This document shows, in pieces, positions 52,413 through 60,051 of a stretch of DNA of 64,000 nucleotides (position 1 is the stretch's first letter; each line of letters opens with the position of its first letter). The notes beneath the pieces are model-generated. The model was given only the letters and a program-made list of their open reading frames with translations. It was not told the origin of the DNA and made no database searches. The DNA comes from CAWEBF01 sp963807235 (GTDB taxonomy: Bacteria > Acidobacteriota > Vicinamibacteria > Vicinamibacterales > UBA2999), in assembly GCA_963807235.1 (NCBI GenBank), contig CAWEBF010000024.1, positions 62,001 to 126,000 of the forward strand. The letters are read 5' to 3'. The translations under genes were made by a program, and so were the position numbers.

Positions 52413-52970
52413 ATGGCTGGTCACTACTGGGTCGCGCTTTGCGCGGCATCAACGTGGGCACGGCCAAGCGGGTGGCGATGGCCGACCTGCGCGCGATCGT
52501 CGAGAGGCCTGGGTTATCGGGATGTGACCACGCTGCTGAACAGCGGCAACGTGGTGTTCCGCCACCGCCAAACCAGGTCGAAGACATCGCCCGCGCGCGC
52601 GATCGAAGACGCCGTGAAGAAACGCCTTGGTGTGTCGTCGGCCGTAATCGCGCTGCAGGCCGCCGAACTCGACGCGATCCTCCGCGACAACCCGTTGGTG
52701 AAGCCGTCCCGCGATCCGTCGCTGTTACTGGTAGCCATGGTGCGAGACGCTGCGGCGTTGTCGCGGCTGGCCGCGCTCGCCAAGCAGGACTGGGGGCGGG
52801 AAGAGCTCGCTTGCGGCCGCGGCGCGGGCTATATCTGGTGCCCCGGTGGCAGCATCGCCGGCGAGGTCTTCACCGCGGTGAACAAGGCTCTCGGCGACGG
52901 CGTCACGACGCGCAACTGGTCCACCATGCTCAAGCTCCAGGCGATGACCCGACCAACGACTGACGACTGA
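52413..52970 (+). CDS. DUF1697 protein, two frameshifts
   Basis: Starts MAGHYWVAL, then by frame changes near 52440 and 52507 reads LRGINVGTAKRVAMADLRAI and LGYRDVTTLLNSGNVVFRHR. ALLRGINVG and LNSGNVVF are the DUF1697 signature. It continues AIEDAVKKRLGVSSAVIALQ to NWSTMLKLQAM. About 185 residues; function unknown. Tandem heptamers begin at its 3' end. Confidence 0.8.
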   Translation: MAGHYWVALCAASTWARPSGWRWPTCARSSRGLGYRDVTTLLNSGNVVFRHRQTRSKTSPARAIEDAVKKRLGVSSAVIALQAAELDAILRDNPLVKPSRDPSLLLVAMVRDAAALSRLAALAKQDWGREELACGRGAGYIWCPGGSIAGEVFTAVNKALGDGVTTRNWSTMLKLQAMTRPTTDD

Positions 52971-53008
52971 CGGCGAACCACGAACTACGAACCACGAACC
53001 ACGAACGA
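52957..53008. repeat. Heptamer tandem repeats ACGACTG x2 and CGAACYA x5
   Basis: ACGACTG twice (52956-52969), then CGAACCA, CGAACTA, CGAACCA, CGAACCA and CGAACGA (52974-53008). They fill the gap between the DUF1697 stop and the SDR start. A third sequence type of 7-bp repeat in the window. Confidence 0.85.
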
Positions 53009-53014
53009 GACCCC

Positions 53015-53788
53015 ATGGATCTGCAACTGAACGGCCGCGTGGCTATTGTGACCGGCGCCAGCCAGGGCATCGGCGAGGCGATTGCCAGAACGCTCTCGTC
53101 TGAGGGCATGTCCGTGGCGCTCGTGGCGCGGCGCCGCGAGGAACTGGAGCGGCTGGCATCGTCGCTTTCAACCGAGTGCCTGGTGCAGGCGACCGACCTG
53201 CGCGATCCGGGGGCTCCAGCCGCCGTGGTCGCGGCGGTCATCGCGCGCTTCGGGCAGCTGCACCTCGTGGTCAACAACGCCGGATCCGCGAAACGCGGGG
53301 ACTTCCTGGAGCTGACCGACGAGGACTGGGCCGACGGCTACGCGCTGAAGTTCTTCGGCGCGATGCGGCTGTGCCGCGCCGCATGGCCGCATCTGACGGC
53401 GAGCGGCGGCTGCATCGTGAACATCGCCGGCATGGGCGGGCGCACGGCGTCGGCCGAGTTCACGATCGGCGGCAGCGTGAACGCCGCCATGCTCAACCTG
53501 ACCAAGGCGCTCGCGGACCGCGGCGTGCAGGACGGCGTGCGCGTCAACGCCATCAACCCCGGGCTGGTCGTCACCGATCGGTTGAAGACGCGGATCCTGC
53601 AGGTCGCGGCCGAAAAGGGCGTGGACGAGGATGCGGCCGCGCGCCTGCTGGCGAGCGGCATGCGGATCGCGCGTTTCGGGCAGCCGCGAGAGATTGCCGA
53701 AGCCGTGGCGTTTCTGGCCTCGCCCCGCAATGGCTACTGTCAGGGGACGCTGATGGACCTCGACGGGGGCCAGACGCGCACGCTCTAG
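53015..53788 (+). CDS. SDR-family protein lacking the YxxxK pair (second)
   Basis: A 257-residue short-chain dehydrogenase-like protein with cofactor motifs VAIVTGASQGIGEAIARTLS and LHLVVNNAGSAKRGDF. The catalytic segment is NIAGMGGRTASAEFTIGGSV then NAAMLNLTKALADRG: Gly and Asn replace the usual Tyr and Lys. RVNAINPGLVVTDRLKTRI and the terminal GTLMDLDGGQTRTL are conventional. It shares the NAAM variant with the SDR at 45767. Confidence 0.85.
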   Translation: MDLQLNGRVAIVTGASQGIGEAIARTLSSEGMSVALVARRREELERLASSLSTECLVQATDLRDPGAPAAVVAAVIARFGQLHLVVNNAGSAKRGDFLELTDEDWADGYALKFFGAMRLCRAAWPHLTASGGCIVNIAGMGGRTASAEFTIGGSVNAAMLNLTKALADRGVQDGVRVNAINPGLVVTDRLKTRILQVAAEKGVDEDAAARLLASGMRIARFGQPREIAEAVAFLASPRNGYCQGTLMDLDGGQTRTL

Positions 53789-53795
53789 ACGGCTC

Positions 53796-55532
53796 TCAAG
53801 GCGTTGCCGGCGGCTGCGGATTGTCGAGCGTGAACCGCCGGATCCACAGCCCGCGCGCGGTCTCGTGTTGGCTCGAGAGCGGCGTCGTGAACATATCCGA
53901 GAAGCGCGGCCCCTTTGCGGGCGTCACGGTGGCCGGCGTGAGGCCTCCCACGCCGCGCAACTGTTCGAGCGCCGTCATCGGCAGCGGAGCGCTCGTCACG
54001 GGCTCCCCGATCTTCGGGCTGGGCAGGCTGGCGAAAGCGTCTTCGAAGGCCTCCACCCGCTGGGGGCTGACGAACACCACGAAATGCTCCCGTCCCCCGG
54101 CCGTTGTGACCTGCCAGTCGACGTTTTCCGGCACGCGTGTCTGGGCGCCCGCCGGCAATGGGTTCTGGCGCGGCTGGCCGGGGAGCGGAAACAGCAGAAA
54201 CGGTTGCCCTTCCTCTGGCTCGTTGACGATGTACAGGTAAGCGGGCACGGACGTCTGCAGCTTAAACGAGAGCCGATCGCCGAGCGCAAGCCGCTGGCCC
54301 TCCGCCAAGCGTTCCTCGCCCACGTTGGACATCCGATAGAACGACGCATCGACGCCGTAGGGCGCCGCGGCATCAACCCCCGGCGCGAGGAAACCGCCGG
54401 TGCCGGCATTCGTCAGCCATGCACCGAGCGCCATCAGGGCCACGAGACCCAGCGCGGCCGCCAGCACCAGCGGCCGCCGAGAGCGCCCCTGCGGTGACGG
54501 CACCAGAATCGAGGGGTCCACATAGCGCGCGAGCGCCGATTCCAACTCCCCTGGCGTCTGGTATCGATCCGCCGGGCTCGCTGCAAGCGCTCGATCCACT
54601 ACGCGCACGAACTCGTCCGACAGATCGGGACGCACGTCCCGGAGGAGCCGCCGGCCGCCTAGCTGGCGTCGGGCGCTCAGGTCTTCACGAGTCTGGCCGA
54701 GCACGGGATAGTCGTCCGTGACCAGGTGGAAGAGGAGCACGCCCAGCGCATACACGTCGGAGGCCCGGGTCAGATCCGAGCCTTCGAAGATCTCCGGTGC
54801 CATATAGGCCGGCGTGCCCCGGATCACGCGCCCGGCGCGCGGCGCGGCGGCGGGCTCGATGGCAGCGCCGAAATCCATGAGCACCGTGCGCCCGCCGGCC
54901 TCGCGCATCACGTTGCTGGCCTTGATGTCCCCGTGCACCAGGCCGACGCGGTGCACGGCGGCCACGGCGCGCGTCAGGTCCAGGCCGACGTTGGCGGCCT
55001 CACGTGCGCTGAACGCTCCCTGGGCCTCGAGAGACTGCTCCATGGTGCGGCCCCGAACCAACTCCATCCAGATGCCCAGGTGACCGTCCAGGAAGTCCGC
55101 TCCGTAGACGCGGACCACGTTGGGATGCTGCACGCGCGCCAGTCGCTGGGCTTCTTCGAGGACGGCCTTGACCCAGGAGGCTTGGTCCTCCTGTGGCGCC
55201 TTAATCAGCTTCAGCGCGACGTCCAGCGCCAGGCGTTCGTCGTGCGCCTTGTAGACGACGCCAAACGAACCTCGCCCAATCACGTCGACGATACGAAGCC
55301 GGCCCCAGGCAGCGGGGCGCGCCGCGACGCCGACCGGCGCTATCGGCGGCGCCGAGTCGCCGGCGATGTCGCGATGGGCGCGCACGATGCGCTCCAGGAG
55401 CTGGAGTTCCGCGAGGAGATCCGCGCCGCCCCCCGGTGTGCGCGTGGACTCCTGGCCCCAATTCACCGATGCCCCGTCGGCAATCGAGCCGGCGATGGCC
55501 ACCAGCCGTGCGTCGTCAGCGTCGTTCGTCAA
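53796..55532 (-). CDS. Membrane Ser/Thr protein kinase with DUF4384 domain
   Basis: A 578-residue protein. After about 75 N-terminal residues the kinase domain begins: glycine loop IGRGSFGVVYKA (85-96), Lys108 in VALKLIK, catalytic loop HGDIKASN (200-207), DFG (220-222), GTPAYMAPE, SDVYALGVLLFHLV. One transmembrane helix (LVLAAALGLVALMALGAWL, about 350-368) separates it from an extracytoplasmic DUF4384 domain (GDRLSFKLQTSVPAYLYIVN; PFLLFPLPGQPRQNPLPAGA). The start is TTG 55532, overlapping the sigma-factor gene by 17 bases. Last gene of the protease/sigma/kinase run. Confidence 0.9.
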   Translation of the reverse strand: MTNDADDARLVAIAGSIADGASVNWGQESTRTPGGGADLLAELQLLERIVRAHRDIAGDSAPPIAPVGVAARPAAWGRLRIVDVIGRGSFGVVYKAHDERLALDVALKLIKAPQEDQASWVKAVLEEAQRLARVQHPNVVRVYGADFLDGHLGIWMELVRGRTMEQSLEAQGAFSAREAANVGLDLTRAVAAVHRVGLVHGDIKASNVMREAGGRTVLMDFGAAIEPAAAPRAGRVIRGTPAYMAPEIFEGSDLTRASDVYALGVLLFHLVTDDYPVLGQTREDLSARRQLGGRRLLRDVRPDLSDEFVRVVDRALAASPADRYQTPGELESALARYVDPSILVPSPQGRSRRPLVLAAALGLVALMALGAWLTNAGTGGFLAPGVDAAAPYGVDASFYRMSNVGEERLAEGQRLALGDRLSFKLQTSVPAYLYIVNEPEEGQPFLLFPLPGQPRQNPLPAGAQTRVPENVDWQVTTAGGREHFVVFVSPQRVEAFEDAFASLPSPKIGEPVTSAPLPMTALEQLRGVGGLTPATVTPAKGPRFSDMFTTPLSSQHETARGLWIRRFTLDNPQPPATP

Positions 55533-56193
55533 GGGACATCTCCTTCGCCAGGCGCACCAGCGCCCGGCTGACGGCCATCTGCGCGGCCCCCGGACTGTTC
55601 TTCTCCAGCACTTCGGCCGCTTCCGCCCAGCTGAGCCCCATCTCGACCCGGGCCACAATCGCCTCCCGGTCCGAGGGCTTCAACCGCTCGAGCGCCTCGT
55701 CGTACCGGTCCAGCAACTCCTCGCCGATTGCCTGCTGAAGAGGGGACGGCTCGGGGGATTCGTGGTCGGTCTCCAGCGGCTCCGGCGGCGCCTTTCTGGC
55801 GGCCGAGCGGATCTGTGACCGGATCTGATTCAGGAGCGCCTGCCGGACGTAGGCCTGGAACGCGCCCTCGTGGCGGGGCTCGAACCTGTGGACGTTGCGG
55901 GCCACCTGCGTGATGGTCAGCTGCGCCAGATCTTGCGTGTCCGTGGCACTTCTCGCCCACGCTGGCAGACGCCCACGCGCCCACCGCTCGAGGCGGGGGA
56001 GGTACCGAGCACACAGGTCGTTCAGCGCCGCGTCATCCCCCTTGCGCGCCCGTTCCAGCAGTGTGACGGTGGTTTCGGGTCCGGGCCCAGCCGCAGGCTT
56101 CGCCGTGGATGGCGAGGGGGCGTCCCGGACCGGCTCGTCGGCGCTCATGGGCGGAAAATCAAGCTCGAACAGCGTTGCCGAGGTGCCAATCAT
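55516..56193 (-). CDS. ECF-type RNA polymerase sigma factor
   Basis: A 225-residue sigma-70 family protein. Region 2 is LLERARKGDDAALNDLCARY then DTQDLAQLTITQVARNVHRF and GAFQAYVRQALLNQIRSQIR. Region 4 is RLKPSDREAIVARVEMGLSW AEAAEVLEK. A roughly 40-residue Pro/Ala-rich N-terminal extension precedes it. AAAGGAG lies 11 bases before the ATG at 56193. No anti-sigma factor is adjacent; the overlapping kinase may fill the regulatory role, as in acidobacterial and planctomycete ECF groups paired with kinases (inference). Confidence 0.9.
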   Translation of the reverse strand: MIGTSATLFELDFPPMSADEPVRDAPSPSTAKPAAGPGPETTVTLLERARKGDDAALNDLCARYLPRLERWARGRLPAWARSATDTQDLAQLTITQVARNVHRFEPRHEGAFQAYVRQALLNQIRSQIRSAARKAPPEPLETDHESPEPSPLQQAIGEELLDRYDEALERLKPSDREAIVARVEMGLSWAEAAEVLEKNSPGAAQMAVSRALVRLAKEMSLDERR

Positions 56194-56302
56194 AGCGCCG
56201 CGAACTCCTTTCGGCTGAGCCGGAGCCTGGGAGCGCCGACACCCCTACAAACGTCGTCCGGGGCCAATCCTCACAACGGGTCCAGTCTGGCCTGGGAGCC
56301 CC

Positions 56303-59300
56303 CTATTTCCAGTCGCCGACCGCGACGAACGCCGCCCAGTAGAACGGGTGCGTACTCACGCGGCGCGCGCGTCGGTCGTGCAGTACGGTCAGGCTGGCCT
56401 CGCGGACGGCGTCCGTCGTCGAGAGTTTTCGCTGCAGACGCCCATCGTAGAGCGCGCGCATCCACACTCGTGTGGCCTGATCCTCGACTGACCAGAGGCT
56501 CATGATGATCGTGCGCGCGCCGGCGATCTGAAATGCCCGGCGCAGCCCGAAGACGCCTTCGCCAGCCCTGATCTCTCCAAGGCCCGTGTCGCACGCCGAC
56601 AGCACGGCCCACTCCACGCCCTGCAAGTCGAGTCCGGCGATCTCTTCCGCCGTCAGGATGCCGTCGTCCCGATCCGCGGGCGCGGAGGCACGACGATTCG
56701 CGCCAGCCAGCGCCAGTCCGGAGAGCAGCAGCGGATTGTCTGGAACGGCTGCGGTGGCGCCGTTTCCCACAGGCGTCAGCCCGCCAACGGCCCGCACGCC
56801 TCCGGCAGCCGGGGTGCAGTCGGGTCCCAGAAAGAAGCCGTGGGTGGCCAGGTGCAGTACGCGGCGACGGGGCGCTAAATCCTTGAAGACGCGCTCGCTC
56901 GCCTCACTCGCCACGAGCAGCCGCGCGCCGCGCGCCTTGCCCCACGCCTGAACCACTTCGCGCGCTTCTTCGAGCGTGCCGTCGAGTCTCGCGAACGTGA
57001 GCGCTTGCAGGCTGCCGCAGGTCGAGGCTCGAAGCCGAGCGCCATCGGCCGTTTCGCCTTCGGACTGCTCTGGTTCGTCGAACGACGGGCCTCCGAGTGC
57101 CAGCAGGCCGACTGCGGCGTGCCCCGGTGTCGTCGCTCTCGTCTCGACGAGATCGCGCTCTGCTGACAGGTAATGAATCACCGCGGCTTCCTCGAGCAGG
57201 TACTCCGAGCGCGAACCCGGCAACGCGACGAGCGGCACCAGGCTCAGGCTGCCGTCGGGCACGACGAACACCGTAGTAGCGCCGGCCACGCGACCGGCAA
57301 GCGGATCCCAGATGGCGCGGCGCAGCCTCGTTCCCGAATCGCGCGGCGAGCGTGCCGCCGCTGACGGGGAGCGTTCGCTCCGGAGGGCTTCTGCGGCGAC
57401 GTCGGCCCTCCATCTCGCGATCAGGCGATCGATGGACTCGGCGGGACCAAGCGGGACGGCCGACGCGTCGCCGCGCTGATCCAGCACGAATGCCAGGTAC
57501 GACGGCGCGTTGCGCTGCAGCTTGTTCTCGTAACGCACGAACGACACGAGCGCGCTCCCCGGGGGAAGCGCGCGTCGGAGTTCGGTCAAGCCCGCCTGCG
57601 CATTTGCGAGCTCGTCGCGGAACGAGACGCTCAGTTCCGCCAGCGCCCGTTCCGCGGCTTCCCGCTGGCGCCGCGCGTCGTCGAGGACATCTGTGTATCG
57701 CGCCGACGCTTGTCCGCCTGGACCCCTGACGACAAGGTTCGCGTAGCGCTGCCGCGCGGACACGAGTTCGTTCCACAGCGCTCCTCCTTCCTGGCTGGCC
57801 TTGGCTACTCTCTGGCGGCCGGCCATCTCGTCGAGCACGAGCGCGCGACTTCGCACCACTGCATCCAGCGCGGATGCGACGCCGCCTGGAGTGTCCACGA
57901 GCGAAAGGAGGAGATCGAGGGCTCGAGGACGACTTGCGGCGTAGTCCAACGACTGGCGCTCCGGGAGGTACCGCGACATCAGGCGCATGTGCTCCCGGCC
58001 GCTGTCTTCGGCCTGCCTCGCAGCATCCAGCGCCGCCGGGCGATTGCCAAGTTTCGCGAGCGCGAGGGCCAAGCCCGCCTGTGTTTCGGCAAACAGCGGG
58101 TGAGACGTGCCGAGCGCCCGCGCTCGCATCGCCGCGGCGCGCTCGTAGTACCGCCGCGCGGATGCCGTGTCGCCGCGCGTGGCCTGCAGCTCCGCGTAGA
58201 GATTGAGGACCGTGGCGTGGTCGGGCGAGTCCGTGGCATCGGTCTTGTCCCAGATGGCCAGGGCCCGCGCCGCAAGTGCCTGAGCGCGAACGTCACGGCC
58301 CATGCGCGATTCCGTGAGCGCGATGTCCGCAAGTGTGCGAGCAACATCCGGATGATCGGTACCCAGGCTCGTCTCGCGAATGGCCAAGGCCCGTTCCAGG
58401 AGGCCGAGCCCCTCCGTGAGCTCGCCCCCTTCGCGGTACGTCTGTGCGAGCTCCGTCAAGGCGACCGCGACGAACGGATGGTCGCGGCCGAACACACGCT
58501 CCCAGATCGCCATGGCACGGGTGTGTTGCTGACGGGCGGTGCCGTAGTCCCCGAGGCGGGCGTTCACCAGCGCCAGGTTGTGAAGCGGAGTCGCGACCGC
58601 GTCGTGGTACGGTCCAAACACGGCCTCCGAGATGCTCAACGCCTGCTCGAACTCCGTGCGGGCGGCGGGATAGTCGCCGAGCATCAGGCTCGAGTTCGCG
58701 AGGTCGTTGATCCGCAGTGCCGTTTCGTAGTGACGGGGTCCCAGGTTTCTTCGAGTAATGTCCAGCGCCCGCTCGAGTGCCCGGTGTCCCTCGGCCACGT
58801 TCCCCAGGGAGGCGAGCGCGAACGCGAGGTTGGTCAGGCCGTGTGCCTGATCGGGATGATCGGCTCGCAGGAGCTGTTCCGTTGTTTCGATCGCGCGGCG
58901 GGAAATCGCGCGGGCTTCCACCACTCGTCCCTCGAACCAGAGCTGAAGCGCGAGGAGGTTGAGCGTCCGTACGTATCTGGGGTGTGATAAGCCGACGGCG
59001 TCGTGAATCCGCATCGCACGTTCGAGCGCGCGCCGCGCTTCAGGATAGTCGCCCTGCTGCTGACGCGCCGATGCGATCGTTTCGAGCGTCCGTGCAGCAT
59101 CGAGATTCTCACCCAGGCCGGCGGACTCCCGGATGGTCAGGCTGCGTGTCAGGATGTCCAGCGCCCGCGCGTAGTGGCCAGCCTGGGTGAGCGTGAACGC
59201 GAGCGCATCGAGCGCCTCGGCCAGCTCCAGGCTGTCAGGCCCCAATCGCCGGACGCAGATCCCGACCGCGCGCTCGAGGGTCGCTATCGCGCGCGTGAAT

Positions 59301-59707
59301 GCGCCGGAATCAGTCAGCGCCTCGCCGAGCACGAGCAGGCTCGGGACCGTTGCCGGATCGTCCTCAGCCGATCGCGCCACGTCGATCTGAAGTGCTTGTT
59401 CGGCACGAGCCACCGTCTCGGAGTTGGTGCCATGTCCGTTCAGCGCCATCGCGCGAGCAAGCAGTCGTGACGCAACCGCTATCGCGCCCGAGTCGGTCTC
59501 GTCAGATGCGATGAACTCTGCCAGGCGAACGCGGGCTTCGGCCTCGGCGCGCTCGTACAGCCCCTGCGCGATCAGCGCGGCCACATCGAGCCCGCCCTGT
59601 ACCTGGCGCCCCGCGGTCAGCGGCAGGAGGCCGCCGCCACGGCTGCCGATGACCGTGAGGCAGAGGATCAGAGCAAGTGACGTACGTGCCCAGGGCATGG
59701 ATCGCAC
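56303..59707 (-). CDS. TPR-CHAT caspase-like protease
   Basis: A 1134-residue protein. An N-terminal hydrophobic segment (ARTSLALILCLTVIGS) suggests export or anchoring. About ten TPR units of the 42-residue Kinesin-light-chain type fill residues 90-620 (e.g. RALEIAL-type helices such as EGHRALERALDITRRNLGPR; YPAARTEFEQALSISEAVFG). A helical linker precedes the C-terminal CHAT domain with catalytic His956 in RVLHLATHGFF and Cys1039 in AVLSACDTGLG. CHAT proteases (clan CD, related to caspases) cleave partner proteins after TPR-mediated sensing. GTG 59707 or ATG 59698 is the start. It lies nine bases from the DKGSGR protein gene. Confidence 0.93.
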   Translation of the reverse strand: MRSMPWARTSLALILCLTVIGSRGGGLLPLTAGRQVQGGLDVAALIAQGLYERAEAEARVRLAEFIASDETDSGAIAVASRLLARAMALNGHGTNSETVARAEQALQIDVARSAEDDPATVPSLLVLGEALTDSGAFTRAIATLERAVGICVRRLGPDSLELAEALDALAFTLTQAGHYARALDILTRSLTIRESAGLGENLDAARTLETIASARQQQGDYPEARRALERAMRIHDAVGLSHPRYVRTLNLLALQLWFEGRVVEARAISRRAIETTEQLLRADHPDQAHGLTNLAFALASLGNVAEGHRALERALDITRRNLGPRHYETALRINDLANSSLMLGDYPAARTEFEQALSISEAVFGPYHDAVATPLHNLALVNARLGDYGTARQQHTRAMAIWERVFGRDHPFVAVALTELAQTYREGGELTEGLGLLERALAIRETSLGTDHPDVARTLADIALTESRMGRDVRAQALAARALAIWDKTDATDSPDHATVLNLYAELQATRGDTASARRYYERAAAMRARALGTSHPLFAETQAGLALALAKLGNRPAALDAARQAEDSGREHMRLMSRYLPERQSLDYAASRPRALDLLLSLVDTPGGVASALDAVVRSRALVLDEMAGRQRVAKASQEGGALWNELVSARQRYANLVVRGPGGQASARYTDVLDDARRQREAAERALAELSVSFRDELANAQAGLTELRRALPPGSALVSFVRYENKLQRNAPSYLAFVLDQRGDASAVPLGPAESIDRLIARWRADVAAEALRSERSPSAAARSPRDSGTRLRRAIWDPLAGRVAGATTVFVVPDGSLSLVPLVALPGSRSEYLLEEAAVIHYLSAERDLVETRATTPGHAAVGLLALGGPSFDEPEQSEGETADGARLRASTCGSLQALTFARLDGTLEEAREVVQAWGKARGARLLVASEASERVFKDLAPRRRVLHLATHGFFLGPDCTPAAGGVRAVGGLTPVGNGATAAVPDNPLLLSGLALAGANRRASAPADRDDGILTAEEIAGLDLQGVEWAVLSACDTGLGEIRAGEGVFGLRRAFQIAGARTIIMSLWSVEDQATRVWMRALYDGRLQRKLSTTDAVREASLTVLHDRRARRVSTHPFYWAAFVAVGDWK

Positions 59708-59716
59708 ATGCTCGCG

Positions 59717-60022
59717 TTATTTCCGCTTGGCGACCGACTTTTTCGCGGCCTTCTTCCTGGCCACGATCTTTCCGAGGGCGGCCATGTCGGGCCCACTCGG
59801 ACGCCCGCCCATGTCATCGTGGGCCCGCCCGTTGCCATTGCCACTCACCGGGCTCACGAAGGCGATCACGAGGAAGCCACCCGCCGTCGTGGCCTGGGTG
59901 ATCACGTTGCCGAAGACTTCGACGACGCTGCGACCGGACCCCTTGTCGTCGTCGACTCCGGCGCGCCCCGATCCTTTGTCGGCCGCTGCGCGGCCAGATC
60001 CCTTGTCCATGTCGTCGGCCAT
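59717..60022 (-). CDS. Small protein with three DKGSGR repeats between two proteases
   Basis: A 101-residue protein not recognised by me. GAGGAGG lies eight bases before the ATG at 60022. It has three copies of DKGSGR (residues 6-11, 15-20, 26-31), a hydrophobic stretch (SVVEVFGNVITQATTAGGFL then VIAFVSPVSG, 32-61), a Gly/Asp/Asn-rich hinge, and a very basic C terminus (GKIVARKKAAKKSVAKRK, 84-101). Each repeat ends in Arg, the residue clostripain-type C11 proteases prefer at P1, and a C11 gene lies 29 bases upstream. A role as protease substrate or as a processed, membrane-active effector is inference. Confidence 0.75.
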   Translation of the reverse strand: MADDMDKGSGRAAADKGSGRAGVDDDKGSGRSVVEVFGNVITQATTAGGFLVIAFVSPVSGNGNGRAHDDMGGRPSGPDMAALGKIVARKKAAKKSVAKRK

Positions 60023-60051
60023 ATGCCTGTCCTCCTCAATAGGTGCCACTG

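Noticed and set aside
56303..59707. CHAT protein as Csx29 of a type III-E CRISPR system
   Set aside because: No Cas7-11, no repeats and no sigma-inhibitor gene like csx30 are present; only the protease architecture is shared.
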